Shown one piece after another: positions 16,707 through 25,380 of a stretch of DNA of 64,000 nt. The notes beneath the pieces are model-generated. The model worked only from the letters and a program-made list of their open reading frames with translations, made no database searches and had not been told where the DNA came from. Both the position numbers and the translations under genes were made by a program. This DNA comes from CAMDTE01 sp034679985 (GTDB taxonomy: Bacteria; Bacteroidota; Bacteroidia; Flavobacteriales; Schleiferiaceae): assembly GCA_034679985.1 (NCBI GenBank), contig JAXITR010000004.1, positions 1-64,000 of the forward strand. The letters are read 5' to 3'. Within the stretch, counting starts at the first letter, position 1. Each line of letters opens with the position of its first letter.

Positions 16707-17684
16707 TCAATACACCACCAACGTTTGGGTGGTGGTGTTTAGGGCACCTTCCAAGGTGATGTAGTAAACACCTGGGGCCCAACCGGAAGTGGGCAGGGAT
16801 GTCGGTGCGTGCTCGTCCGCTACAACCCGTCCGTCCGCGCTGGTGATGCGCACGTGCTTTGGTTCAGCGGACCAACGCAATTCGGTGCCGGAGGCTACCG
16901 GATTGGGGTAGGCCATAGGCGTGGTGGCGTCGGTCTCCACCAAGGAAACTTGACTGGCGTCGATGATGTTCAATTGGAATCCGGCTTGGCCTTTGTAGAC
17001 GAGGTAGCCGTTGGCGTCCACTTCAATGCTGTCGCAGAAAGAGGCGGTGCAGCTGGCGTTGATGGCCGTGGCCACGGAGCCCATGGTGACGCACACCTGG
17101 TACTTGCCCGGCTGGGTGTAGAAGTTGGAAGGGTAGGCGCCCGTTGCGGAGTTGCCGTCGCCAAAGTCCCACAGGTAGTTGGTGAGTACGCTGGTGGCGG
17201 GCCCCGTTACGGTGGTAGTGCACGCGTTGATGATGTTGACCACTCCCGGCTGCAGTTGGTTGGTGTCCAACACCCACGAGGCGGCGCACGCCAAGGGGTT
17301 GGTGCCCGTTCCGGCGCAGAGGGTGAAGTTGGACGTCATGGTGAACGCGGGTCCGTTGTTGGGCGTAAAGGTCATGGTGTTCATCAAGGTGGTGCCGTTG
17401 CAGTTCAGCGTGGCCACGGTGATGGTTCCGGAAGTACCGGTGGACGGGATGGAATCGTAGTAGTGGCCGCTGGCACCCGTGACTACGGTTCGTGTTACCG
17501 GAGTTCCGCCGCCGACGGTTCCGGGGGTGGGGGCAATGGTCACCAAGACAACGTGGCCGCCGACGGGGCCGTTGGGGTCCGTTACTTGGCCGGTTACCGC
17601 TACTACGGGAAACCACTGGGCGGAGGCAGCGGCGGCGCTCAAAATTAGGAGCGATGCGCTGAGGAATAGGTTGCGATTGTTCAT
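16707..17684 (-). CDS. Secreted PKD-domain protein with T9SS type A sorting domain
   Basis: A 325-residue secreted protein with a signal peptide (NLFLSASLLILSAAAASAQ), an N-terminal beta-sandwich region that begins VTGQVTDPNGPVGGHVVLVTI (carboxypeptidase-regulatory or Ig-like), a PKD domain (LWDFGDGNSATGAYPSNFY, then PGKYQVCVTM) and a C-terminal type A sorting domain (MAYPNPVASGTELRW, VRITSADGRVV, GWAPGVYYITLEG). The sorting domain predicts export by T9SS and attachment to the cell surface. It has a consensus promoter whose -7 box ends four bases before the ATG and a strong terminator, so it is a single-gene unit. Confidence 0.9.
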   Translation of the reverse strand: MNNRNLFLSASLLILSAAAASAQWFPVVAVTGQVTDPNGPVGGHVVLVTIAPTPGTVGGGTPVTRTVVTGASGHYYDSIPSTGTSGTITVATLNCNGTTLMNTMTFTPNNGPAFTMTSNFTLCAGTGTNPLACAASWVLDTNQLQPGVVNIINACTTTVTGPATSVLTNYLWDFGDGNSATGAYPSNFYTQPGKYQVCVTMGSVATAINASCTASFCDSIEVDANGYLVYKGQAGFQLNIIDASQVSLVETDATTPMAYPNPVASGTELRWSAEPKHVRITSADGRVVADEHAPTSLPTSGWAPGVYYITLEGALNTTTQTLVVY

Positions 17685-17688
17685 GATT

Positions 17689-17717
17689 CAAAGGTACAGA
17701 GTTGCCGTGCAGCTCAA
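17689..17717 (-). promoter_or_regulatory. Consensus promoter (TTG-N18-TACCTTTG), leaderless
   Basis: On the minus strand TTG (17717-17715) and TACCTTTG (17696-17689) are 18 nt apart, a textbook Bacteroidota promoter. The -7 box ends only four bases before the ATG at 17684, so transcription should start at or next to the start codon. Confidence 0.8.
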
Positions 17718-17846
17718 GGGCACTTTTGTGTGAACCGATGGGCTCACTGAGTAACCGAAAGTTTTAGTTTATGCGCACGACAGATTCGGTTGTTCCAACG
17801 CCGGAACGGTGTATTTTGTACACGAACAACGTTGTATCTTCGGAGC

Positions 17847-20648
17847 ATGGTGTATTCTTTGCCTTTTCGCTTTCGGATTTTTGGAGCTGCGTGCGCGGCA
17901 GTTGTTGGGACGTCGGCTTGGGGCCAAATCCTTCAGGTGACGCCACCGTTTCCTACGGCGCAAGACACCGTGACCATTGTGTACGACGCTGCGCAGGGCA
18001 ATGCAGCTTTGGTGGGCGTGGCGCCCGTTTATGCGCACGCAGGAATCATCACCAGCACCAGTACGTCGCCTTCGAATTGGCAAAACGTGCAGGGCACGTG
18101 GGGGCAGGCCAGTCCGAATGTTTTGATGACATCGTTGGGCAACAACAAGCACCGCATTAAGTACCACATCCCTACGTTTTACGGCGCACCGGCGGCGGGA
18201 GCCACCGTGCAGCAGCTGGCCTTTGTGTTCCGCAACGCGGCGGGTTCCGTGGTGGGCCGTTCCAGCGACGGGTCGGACATTTACTACCCCATTTACCCGG
18301 CCAACGCCGGTTTATTGTGCGCGTTTATGGCGCCGTCTGAGAATCCAACCGTTGCACCCGGTACGTCCATTTTGCTGAGCTTGGCGTCCAACCAGCCCGC
18401 GCAGTGGACGTTGACGGACAACGGCACGGTGGTGGCGCAATCCACCAGCGCCTCCGCGGCGTTCGCACACACCTACACGGCGGTGGCCGGAAATCACGTT
18501 TTGGTGGCCACGGTCGCGGGAGCGGGCGGTACCGTTGCGCGGGACACCTTACGCGTATTTGGGATGCCGTCCGTGGTGACGCAGAATCCCCCGGCGGACC
18601 TGCTGTACGGAATCAACTATTTGAACGACAGTACGGTGGCATTGAAATTGATGGCCCCGTTGAAGAACAACGTGCTCGTGTTGGGCGATTTCAATAACTG
18701 GGCCCCGGACACCGCCTATGCGATGCGTCGGTCTGTGGACGGGAAAACGTGGTGGAAGGTGTTGCCCGCACTGCAGCCCGGCCAGCGCTACGCTTTTCAG
18801 TACCTGATCGACGGCACCCTGAAGGTTGCGGATCCGTATTCGGAATTGATTCTGGACCCCTCCAACGACGGGGGAATTTCCGTTTTGAACAACCCCAACC
18901 CGCATCCGTACCCCACCGGCAAAACCACCGGCCACGCCACGCTGATTCATCCGGGAAAAACGGCTTACGTGTGGAAAAACACCCAATTCACGCCGCCCAG
19001 CAAGGAGAAGTTGGTCATCTACGAGCTTTTGGTGCGCGACTTTGTGACCACCCGGAGCTACAAAACCATCTTGGACACCCTGGATTACCTTCAGCGCCTG
19101 GGCATCAATGCGATCGAGTTCATGCCCACCAACGAATTTGAGGGCAACGAAAGTTGGGGCTACAACCCCAGCTACCAAATGGCTTTGGACAAGTACTACG
19201 GCACGCCGGAGCATTTTAAGGAACTGATCGACTCTTGCCACAGCCGCGGAATTGCGGTCATCCTGGACCAAGTCTTCAACCACGTATTTGGTCAGAGCCC
19301 GCTCGTCCGCATGTACTGGGACGCCACCGCCGGCACCACCGCCGCCAACAGCCCGTGGTTCAATGCCGTATGCCCACACCCGCCCTACTGCTGGGGATAC
19401 GATTTCAACCACGATCGGCCGGAAGTGCGCGACTACATGGACCGCATCAATACGTACTGGTTGGAGGAATACAAGGTGGACGGTTTCCGGTTCGACTACA
19501 CCAAAGGCATGACCAACGCGGGCAACGTCAGCAACAACGCTCAGCGAATTACCTACTTGAAGCGTTTGGCAGACACCGTTTGGGCCGTCAATCCGTCGGC
19601 CTACGTCATTCTGGAGCACTGGGCAGACAACGCGGAAGAAAAACAATTGGCGGACTACGGAATGATGCTGTGGGGCAATACCTGCCACCAGTTTTACGAG
19701 GGCGCCATGGGCTTCCCCACCACGTCCAATTTTTCGTGGGCGTCCTACAAGAACCGCACCTGGAACCAGCCCGGACTGATTTCGTATTTGGACAGCCACG
19801 ACGAGGAGCGCATTGCATTCAAAGTCAAGACGGTAGGACGTCAGAGCAACCCCAATTATCCGGTAAGAAGTTTGGAAACCTCGATGCGTCGGCTGGAGTT
19901 GGTTTCTGCCTTGGGCCACTTGATTCCCGGACCCAAAATGATCTACATGTTTACGGAATTGGGGTACGATCAGTCCATTGACAATCCGTGCCGCATTTGC
20001 AACAAGCCGCCGCGTTGGAATTACCAGCAGGTCCCGGAGCGCAAACGTTTGTACGACGTGACGTCCGAGTTGTTGAAGTTGAAGACCACGTACCCCGTTT
20101 TCAGTACGTCCAACTACCAAATCCAAGCCGGCGGTGCGGGTAAGTACCTCAAACTTACGGACGCAAATTCCTTCAACGCTTTGGTTTTGGGCAACTTTGA
20201 TGTTTATTCCACCGCCATCAATGTGCCTTTTCACCACGTGGGTTGGTGGTACGACTACTTCTCCGGCGACTCCATTCAGGTGACGAATACCGCCACCACC
20301 TTGTCTTTTGGACCCGGCGAGTACCGCATTTACACAGACCAAAAACTAGCGACGCCGTCGGTTTTGTTGGGGCAACGCGAGCCGCAGTTGGCTCCCGGGG
20401 TGGCCGTGAAGGTGTACCCCAATCCGGTGGAGGGCGGTGTGCTCTTCACGGAAGTGTGGTCCAACGGCCCGGTACCGGCGTCTCAGACGCTGGTGGACGT
20501 GCACGGACGTGCAGAGCGCACGGTGGATACGCCGCGCTTGGACGGTGCTCCGCTGGAGTTCCCGGTGGCGGATTTGGCCAGTGGGATCTACTTTTTGGAG
20601 ACCCGCGTGGAAGGGGTGGTGCACCGCACGCGGGTGGTGGTCCCTTAA
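17847..20648 (+). CDS. Secreted GH13 alpha-amylase family enzyme with T9SS sorting domain
   Basis: A 933-residue secreted glycoside hydrolase of family 13. After the signal peptide (ending GTSAWGQ) come Ig-like regions and an early-set/CBM48-like module (about 252-345; VLVLGDFNNWAPD). The catalytic barrel (about 390-760) has all four GH13 signatures: region I DQVFNH (Asp474), region II GFRFDYTKG with the nucleophile Asp550, region III ILEHWAD with the acid/base Glu590, and region IV LDSHDEE with Asp652. The last 80 residues form a type A sorting domain (VKVYPNPVEGGVLF, GIYFLETRVEG). It should cleave alpha-glucans such as starch or glycogen at the cell surface. The start at 17847 lies four bases after a TATCTTCG box; no neighbouring SusC/SusD pair is present, so it is not in a classical polysaccharide locus. 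Confidence 0.93.
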   Translation: MVYSLPFRFRIFGAACAAVVGTSAWGQILQVTPPFPTAQDTVTIVYDAAQGNAALVGVAPVYAHAGIITSTSTSPSNWQNVQGTWGQASPNVLMTSLGNNKHRIKYHIPTFYGAPAAGATVQQLAFVFRNAAGSVVGRSSDGSDIYYPIYPANAGLLCAFMAPSENPTVAPGTSILLSLASNQPAQWTLTDNGTVVAQSTSASAAFAHTYTAVAGNHVLVATVAGAGGTVARDTLRVFGMPSVVTQNPPADLLYGINYLNDSTVALKLMAPLKNNVLVLGDFNNWAPDTAYAMRRSVDGKTWWKVLPALQPGQRYAFQYLIDGTLKVADPYSELILDPSNDGGISVLNNPNPHPYPTGKTTGHATLIHPGKTAYVWKNTQFTPPSKEKLVIYELLVRDFVTTRSYKTILDTLDYLQRLGINAIEFMPTNEFEGNESWGYNPSYQMALDKYYGTPEHFKELIDSCHSRGIAVILDQVFNHVFGQSPLVRMYWDATAGTTAANSPWFNAVCPHPPYCWGYDFNHDRPEVRDYMDRINTYWLEEYKVDGFRFDYTKGMTNAGNVSNNAQRITYLKRLADTVWAVNPSAYVILEHWADNAEEKQLADYGMMLWGNTCHQFYEGAMGFPTTSNFSWASYKNRTWNQPGLISYLDSHDEERIAFKVKTVGRQSNPNYPVRSLETSMRRLELVSALGHLIPGPKMIYMFTELGYDQSIDNPCRICNKPPRWNYQQVPERKRLYDVTSELLKLKTTYPVFSTSNYQIQAGGAGKYLKLTDANSFNALVLGNFDVYSTAINVPFHHVGWWYDYFSGDSIQVTNTATTLSFGPGEYRIYTDQKLATPSVLLGQREPQLAPGVAVKVYPNPVEGGVLFTEVWSNGPVPASQTLVDVHGRAERTVDTPRLDGAPLEFPVADLASGIYFLETRVEGVVHRTRVVVP

Positions 20649-20664
20649 GGCGGGACTACACGCC

Positions 20665-20680
20665 CGCGGCTTCGGCCGTG
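20665..20680 (+). terminator. Possible terminator after the GH13 gene
   Basis: CGCGGC (20665-20670) and GCCGTG (20675-20680) can pair around a TTCG tetraloop, with one G-U pair. It lies just after the GH13 stop but lacks a U-tract. Confidence 0.35.
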
Positions 20681-20707
20681 CGGAGCTGGGGGCAATCCCC
20701 AATGCGC

Positions 20708-21226
20708 TCAGCGGTTGTCTGCGGGAAACTCAGGGCTTTTCAGCGCTTCCATCACCGCGTCCGCGCGGGGGTTGGGAACGGAAAAACTCAGGCTGTACAG
20801 GGCAATTTTCCACTCGCCGTTGATTTTCCGCAAGACGGCGGTGCCGCGGCAAGCGCCCATGTGGGGCGAGTCCAAGCGCTCGTCCACCCAGGCGGTTTGG
20901 GCGTCCAAGCTAATTTTGCGGTCTTTGGGGCGGAACGTCCAGCCCTTGCCGTTTTGAAAGTGGGGACGGCTCCACGTGCGGAAGGCCTCCGTGGTCCAGC
21001 GCTCGGTGTCGTCGGTGCCAATGAATACGGCGGAATCCGGAACGAGTGCGCCAAAGTACGCAGTGGAATCAGCGTTTGCTGCGGCTTGGTGCCAGCGATC
21101 CAGAAGCGCGGCAATGGCCGCGCGTTCGTCGGCAGGTTTCGGTTGTTTTGGGGTGGGGGTGCAACCGGTGGATGCCCAGAGGATTGCCGCCAAGGCGAGG
21201 AGGGGGAGGGTATTGAATTTTTTCAC
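20708..21226 (-). CDS. NTF2-like (DUF4440/SnoaL-type) lipoprotein
   Basis: A 172-residue lipoprotein. A GTG start gives a short basic N-terminus and hydrophobic core (KKFNTLPLLALAAILWASTG) ending in the lipobox STGC (Cys22). The mature part has the NTF2-like layout: ADERAAIAALLDRWHQAAANADSTAYFGALVPDSAVFIGTD, then TEAFRTW, TAWVDERLD, GTAVLRKINGEWKIALYSLSFSVPN. These domains form a small cone with a ligand pocket; the ligand here is unknown. Reading further upstream would include sequence without a signal peptide, so GTG at 21226 is preferred. It converges on the GH13 gene. Confidence 0.82.
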   Translation of the reverse strand: MKKFNTLPLLALAAILWASTGCTPTPKQPKPADERAAIAALLDRWHQAAANADSTAYFGALVPDSAVFIGTDDTERWTTEAFRTWSRPHFQNGKGWTFRPKDRKISLDAQTAWVDERLDSPHMGACRGTAVLRKINGEWKIALYSLSFSVPNPRADAVMEALKSPEFPADNR

Positions 21227-21314
21227 GGGATTTGGGGTTTTTCGGCGTGCCGCATTGAGGCAGCGAAGTGGGTTATTTCGCGGGTTGTTCGTACATTTCC
21301 AGCGTATTAAAGAT

Positions 21315-23180
21315 ATGAAATTAAGCAGGTTCTTCGTTTCGCCCCGGGCAAAAGGTTGGGGCGCCGCCCGCAGGGCGGCGGCACTCGTCGCAGCGCTGTG
21401 GGGTGCGGCGTCGGGCAGCATCCACGCCCAATCCTGCCAAATTTCCGTGGCCCCCACCACCGTCAACGCCTGTGTGGGCGATCAAGTACCCTTGCTGGTG
21501 ACGGGCGGAAACGGCACCTACACCTGGGCGCCCAACGCCGCATTGAGCTGCACCAACTGCGCCAATCCCGTTGTTACTGCCAACCAGAACACCACCCTGT
21601 ACGTGACGAGCGGCGGAACCGGCTCCCAGAACGCGGTGAACGGAGCGTTTACCCAAGGCAATACCGGCTTCACCTCCCAATACCTCTACAACGCCACCAG
21701 CATCTGGAACGAAGGCACCTACGCCATCACCAACAGCGCCAATTCCGTCCATCCCAACTTTGCAGCCTGGCCGGACCACACCACCGGAACCGGTTTGTAC
21801 ATGGCGGTGAACGGATCCGTAACGGCCAACAAAGTCTTTTGGCAGCAGACCGTTCCGTTGCCTCCGGGCGCGCAAGTGACCATGACCTACTGGTTGATGA
21901 CCATGGCCACCCCGGCGAGCAGCGTGCGCACCAAGGTGAACAACGTGCAGGTGGGGCAGGTGCTCAGTGCGCCCTTAACCACCGGCGTTTGGACCCAGTT
22001 TCAACAGGTATTTACCGCAGGAACCGCCGCCACTACCTTGGTGACGTTGGAATCCGTCTACACCGCCTCAGCGGGTAATGATTTTGCCCTGGACGACATC
22101 TCTTTCGCCTTCAACTGCCAGGACACGGACACCGTGCAGGTGGTGGCCAAGCCCCGCGCGGCACTGACGATGACCCTCACGGACACCGCCGGGTGCGGAA
22201 CGGTTTGTCCCACCTTCGTGGGCGCGGTTTCTGGCCAACCCGTCACCGGTTTGAACTGGGATTTTGGCGATGGCACCACCGCGGCCGGTTTTACCCCGTC
22301 CCATTGCTATTCCACCCCCGGCACCTACACCGTGACCCTGAGCGGCACCACCTTGGGCGGCTGCACCACCACCTTGGCGCGGCCTTCCGTAACCGTTTTG
22401 CCCGGTGCCAACCTGTCCGCGGAACCCACAGACACCACCGGTTGCGGCTCGTTGTGCGTCTCCTGGAACAACACCAGCACCTTCACGCCCGGTTATCCGT
22501 TGCAGTCCGTTTTGTGGGAATTTGGCGACGGCACCTCCGACACGGCCTGGAGTCCCAGCCATTGCTATTCCGCTCCCGGCCAATACACCGTGCGCCTGAC
22601 GGTCTCCGTTCAGGGGGGCTGCACCACCACCCGCACCTGGCTGCGGCAGGTGCGCATTGGCGCGTATCCGCAGATATCCGTGGTCCCCACCCGTACCCGA
22701 CTGTACCCGGACAGCGCCCAAGTAGGATTTTCCGTGGTGGGAGCACCGTCGGGTTCCACCTACGCCTGGACGCTGGGCGACGGCACGCAAGCCACCACCC
22801 CGGGCCTGGTGCACACCTACGTGCCGGACACCAACTACGCCGTTTGCCTGGTGGTGACCTCGCCCGAAGGCTGCTCGGACACCGCCTGCGTGGACCTGTG
22901 GTCTGCCGTGCGGATTGCCTTGCCCAACGTGGTGACGCCCAACAACGACAACCAAAACGATTGGTTTGTTCCGGAAGTCGTGGGCCACGACTGGTTGTCC
23001 TGGGAAGTTCGGGACCGATGGGGCCAGCAGGTGTTTGAAACGGAGACGCGCGGCGCGCGCTGGGACGGTACCTCCAACGGTAGACCGGTTCCGGAAGGGG
23101 TGTATTACGTGTCCGTCAAGGCGGGCAACGCCGGCGGTTTGCGCGGGCAGGCGGCAGGCGCGGTGCACGTTTTCCGTTGA
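21315..23180 (+). CDS. Secreted multi-PKD protein with T9SS type B sorting domain
   Basis: A 621-residue secreted protein. A long signal peptide (about 39 residues, ending SGSIHAQ) is followed by an Ig-like segment (CVGDQVPLLVTGGNGTYTW), a jelly-roll-like region resembling carbohydrate-binding modules (about 95-260), and three PKD-type domains with cores LNWDFGDGTTAAGF, LWEFGDGTSDTAW and YAWTLGDGTQATT. The first two share the unusual phrase SHCYSxPG and a CGxxC motif at their start, suggesting internal duplication with stabilising disulfides. The C-terminus (LPNVVTPNNDNQNDWF, VRDRWGQQVFET, GVYYVSVKAG) is the gliding-associated type B sorting domain. It is therefore a cell-surface T9SS substrate, possibly an adhesin. 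Confidence 0.9.
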   Translation: MKLSRFFVSPRAKGWGAARRAAALVAALWGAASGSIHAQSCQISVAPTTVNACVGDQVPLLVTGGNGTYTWAPNAALSCTNCANPVVTANQNTTLYVTSGGTGSQNAVNGAFTQGNTGFTSQYLYNATSIWNEGTYAITNSANSVHPNFAAWPDHTTGTGLYMAVNGSVTANKVFWQQTVPLPPGAQVTMTYWLMTMATPASSVRTKVNNVQVGQVLSAPLTTGVWTQFQQVFTAGTAATTLVTLESVYTASAGNDFALDDISFAFNCQDTDTVQVVAKPRAALTMTLTDTAGCGTVCPTFVGAVSGQPVTGLNWDFGDGTTAAGFTPSHCYSTPGTYTVTLSGTTLGGCTTTLARPSVTVLPGANLSAEPTDTTGCGSLCVSWNNTSTFTPGYPLQSVLWEFGDGTSDTAWSPSHCYSAPGQYTVRLTVSVQGGCTTTRTWLRQVRIGAYPQISVVPTRTRLYPDSAQVGFSVVGAPSGSTYAWTLGDGTQATTPGLVHTYVPDTNYAVCLVVTSPEGCSDTACVDLWSAVRIALPNVVTPNNDNQNDWFVPEVVGHDWLSWEVRDRWGQQVFETETRGARWDGTSNGRPVPEGVYYVSVKAGNAGGLRGQAAGAVHVFR

Positions 23181-23204
23181 TTTGCGGTAAATTCCGTACC
23201 TTTG
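23177..23204 (+). promoter_or_regulatory. tRNA-Arg promoter (TTG-N17-TACCTTTG)
   Basis: TTG (23177-23179) and TACCTTTG (23197-23204) are 17 nt apart; the tRNA begins 13 nt after the -7 box. The TTG overlaps the stop region of the preceding gene. Confidence 0.7.
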
Positions 23205-23217
23205 CACCCTCCAAGTT

Positions 23218-23292
23218 GGCCCTTTAGTACAATGGATAGTATTCAGGAATCCGGATCCTGAGATATAGGTTCGATTCCTATAGGGGCTACCA
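23218..23292 (+). tRNA. tRNA-Arg (anticodon CCG), CCA encoded
   Basis: A complete cloverleaf can be drawn: acceptor GGCCCTT with AGGGGCT, D stem GTAC/GTAT, anticodon stem CAGGA/TCCTG around loop ATCCGGA, and T arm ATAGG-TTCGATT-CCTAT. The anticodon CCG reads the arginine codon CGG. Discriminator A is followed by an encoded CCA. It has its own promoter and terminator. Confidence 0.93.
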
Positions 23293-23295
23293 CGA

Positions 23296-23330
23296 AAAAA
23301 CCCAGGCCGCAGGCCTGGGTTTTTCTTTTT
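23296..23330. terminator. Strong bidirectional terminator
   Basis: AAAAACCCAGGCC pairs perfectly with GGCCTGGGTTTTT around a GCA loop, followed by CTTTTT. It ends the tRNA-Arg transcript and, in reverse, the beta-helix gene. Confidence 0.92.
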
Positions 23331-23355
23331 GCTTCCATTGGTCCCGGAGCCCCCG

Positions 23356-24753
23356 TCAGATTTTCACCAATTTTTGTCGCATCGGTTGACCGTTGGCGTC
23401 CATCAAGGTGTACGTGCCTGCCGGCAGGTGGGAAACATCGAAGGTGGCAGATCCGGAGCTTTGCAAGAGGTAGCGTCTGCCCACAAAGTCAATCAGCTGA
23501 AGGGATTGCAGTTCCGTTTTGCCGATTATTTTAAGTTCGCGGTGTACGGGATTTTCAAAGGTTGCAAACGGCGCCGCGTCCAAGCTACCCGCTGTTGGGT
23601 TGAACTTGAATACGGACGTCAAAACGGAGGTGCAGTTGGTGTCGTAGATGCTGTAGTTGATGAGCCCTTTGGTGATGTCGTCGTAGCCGTCCAAGAGGTA
23701 CAGTTCAATTTGCGCGGAATCCAATCCGCAGAAACAGTTGCTGAGCAAGGAGTAGTTCACGTTGGTGGCGTTGTCTACATTGAAGACGGTGCTGCCGCAG
23801 ATGGAGTTGTTTTGAACGATGGGGCTTTCCGCCGCCGAAGCAATACTGGCAATGCGCAAGCCGCCGATGTTGTTCAGAATTCGGTTGTTGCGCACCTCCG
23901 CACGAACGGATGCCTCAACGGCCAATTCGTTGGAAATGAAATCGTTGTCCAGAATGGTGCATTCGTACGCAGCCTGGATGGCGACGTCGTTGTTGCTGAA
24001 GGAGCAGTTGCGCACCACGCCGTTGTTGGGGTAGTTGAGTGCCACTTCGTTGCCTACAAATTCGCAATCTTCAATCCGGAGGGAGTCGAACACATTGGCT
24101 GAAAAAGTCAACCCCATTTGGTTGTTGATGAATTGGCAGTCCGCCATGTTGAACGCGGTGCTGTAGGCTTGAACGGCGGTGGCATTCCCTTGAAACAGGC
24201 AGTTGTTCAGCGTGAAGTAGGACCAGCCGTACACGGCAACGTTGTTCGCTACAAACCGACACTGGTTGAGCACCACCGTATTCGCTACGTTGACGGCTTG
24301 ATTGCAGCGACGGAAGGAGCAATTGGTGTACTGCAGGTTGGTAGGCGGTGTGCCGTAGGAAAAGGCGATGTCCGCGTTGCTGATTTGGAATCGGTCTGCA
24401 TTCAGAACCCCTCCCTGAGCATTGGTGCACACAAACCCTTGCCACCCCACGTTGGTGGTGTCCTGAAGGGTTCGAATTTTGATGGGTAGGGCGTCGGTGC
24501 CGACGCAGTTCAGCGTTCCGCGCGTCTCAATGAAAATGGTGTTGCTTGCTTGGTTGTTGATCCGAATTTCAACACCGGGTTGAATGGTTAGGGTTACCCC
24601 CGGAAAAACCACAACGGAACCGTTGACGATGTAGGGACTGCCGGCCGCGGTCCAGGTGGTGTTTTGGTAGATTCCTCCAGAAACAGTCGTTTGCGAACGA
24701 CCGTTTGGGGACCACAGGCAAAAGACAATCAGCAGGGAAACAAGTTTGCGCAT
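23356..24753 (-). CDS. Secreted parallel beta-helix protein with T9SS type A sorting domain
   Basis: A 465-residue secreted protein. Signal peptide (MRKLVSLLIVFCLWSPNGRS), then GGIYQNTTWTAAGSPYIVNGSVVVFPGVTLTIQPGVEIRI, an opening common in right-handed beta-helix proteins. Residues about 90-330 contain repeated short coils of the form L.NC.F.GN...V, for example LNNCLFQGNATAVQAY, ADCQFINNQMGLTF, IEDCEFVGNEVALNY and VRNCSFSNNDVAIQA, with asparagine ladders. The end (LQLIDFVGRRYLL, HLPAGTYTLMDANGQPM) is a type A sorting domain. Such helices often bind or cleave polysaccharides, but no catalytic residues can be named. A short inverted repeat lies just before the ATG; its meaning is unclear. Confidence 0.87.
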   Translation of the reverse strand: MRKLVSLLIVFCLWSPNGRSQTTVSGGIYQNTTWTAAGSPYIVNGSVVVFPGVTLTIQPGVEIRINNQASNTIFIETRGTLNCVGTDALPIKIRTLQDTTNVGWQGFVCTNAQGGVLNADRFQISNADIAFSYGTPPTNLQYTNCSFRRCNQAVNVANTVVLNQCRFVANNVAVYGWSYFTLNNCLFQGNATAVQAYSTAFNMADCQFINNQMGLTFSANVFDSLRIEDCEFVGNEVALNYPNNGVVRNCSFSNNDVAIQAAYECTILDNDFISNELAVEASVRAEVRNNRILNNIGGLRIASIASAAESPIVQNNSICGSTVFNVDNATNVNYSLLSNCFCGLDSAQIELYLLDGYDDITKGLINYSIYDTNCTSVLTSVFKFNPTAGSLDAAPFATFENPVHRELKIIGKTELQSLQLIDFVGRRYLLQSSGSATFDVSHLPAGTYTLMDANGQPMRQKLVKI

Positions 24754-24806
24754 GGGAAGCTTTTCCCATTAGTAACCCACGCCAACGCGGTTTGTTTTCG
24801 TGGAGA

Positions 24807-25304
24807 TTACTCCGCTTTGGGCGTGCGCGGTGCGGCGGGTTTTTTTGCGGCTGAAGTTGATTTTGCAGCCGGTTTTTTGGCGGCTGCGGCTGTTTTGCTT
24901 GCGGCTGGTTTTTTGAGAGCCGTTGCTTTCTTGGGAACTGCTGCTTTCTTCGTTGCGACACCCGCACTCGGCGCGTCCAATCCTGCATTGGCCAAGGCGG
25001 CACGCAATCCGTGCAATTCGCTTTGTGCGGCAGCCAACTGGCTGTCTGCCTCTGCTTTGGCCTGTTCCAAGGTGCGGTTATTCGCCTCGAGCGATGCAAT
25101 TTGGGACTCCAGATCTGCGCGGTCGTTGGATTCCTTGTTTTGCAACAAATACGTGTACACAATGTAGGTTCCCAAAGACAGGAGCATCAAGATGCGGAAC
25201 GTTTCGCGGTAGGTTTTCAACGGGCCAAACGTGGCCACTAAAAACAGCACCACAGAGGCTATGCCAATGCCCAAAACGATGCGCTCAAATAAATTCAGTT
25301 TCAT
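24807..25304 (-). CDS. Membrane protein with coiled coil and histone H1-like Lys/Ala/Pro tail
   Basis: A 165-residue protein of unknown function. Two N-terminal transmembrane segments (LFERIVLGIGIASVVLFLVATF and FRILMLLSLGTYIVYTYLL) precede a coiled coil of about 45 residues (DLESQIASLEANNRTLEQAK, then AEADSQLAAAQSELHGL). The last 50 residues are dominated by K, A, P and T in motifs such as KKAAVPKKATALKKPAASK and AAKKPAAPR, very like the tails of histone H1 and bacterial H1-like proteins. The tail is strongly basic and should be disordered. The coil and tail probably face the cytoplasm (inference), where they could contact DNA, RNA or acidic proteins. The start at 25304 was chosen because it opens directly into the first membrane segment. 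Confidence 0.75.
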   Translation of the reverse strand: MKLNLFERIVLGIGIASVVLFLVATFGPLKTYRETFRILMLLSLGTYIVYTYLLQNKESNDRADLESQIASLEANNRTLEQAKAEADSQLAAAQSELHGLRAALANAGLDAPSAGVATKKAAVPKKATALKKPAASKTAAAAKKPAAKSTSAAKKPAAPRTPKAE

Positions 25305-25380
25305 AATCAAGAGGTTACCTGCAATTCTCAACGAATATACCCTTTTTGGTTATCTTCGCTACAACCAACCAATAGATTTA

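Noticed and set aside
24754..24775. Inverted repeat GGGAA...TTCCC before the beta-helix gene start as a translational switch
   Set aside because: The stem is short and no alternative pairing or promoter context supports a regulatory role.
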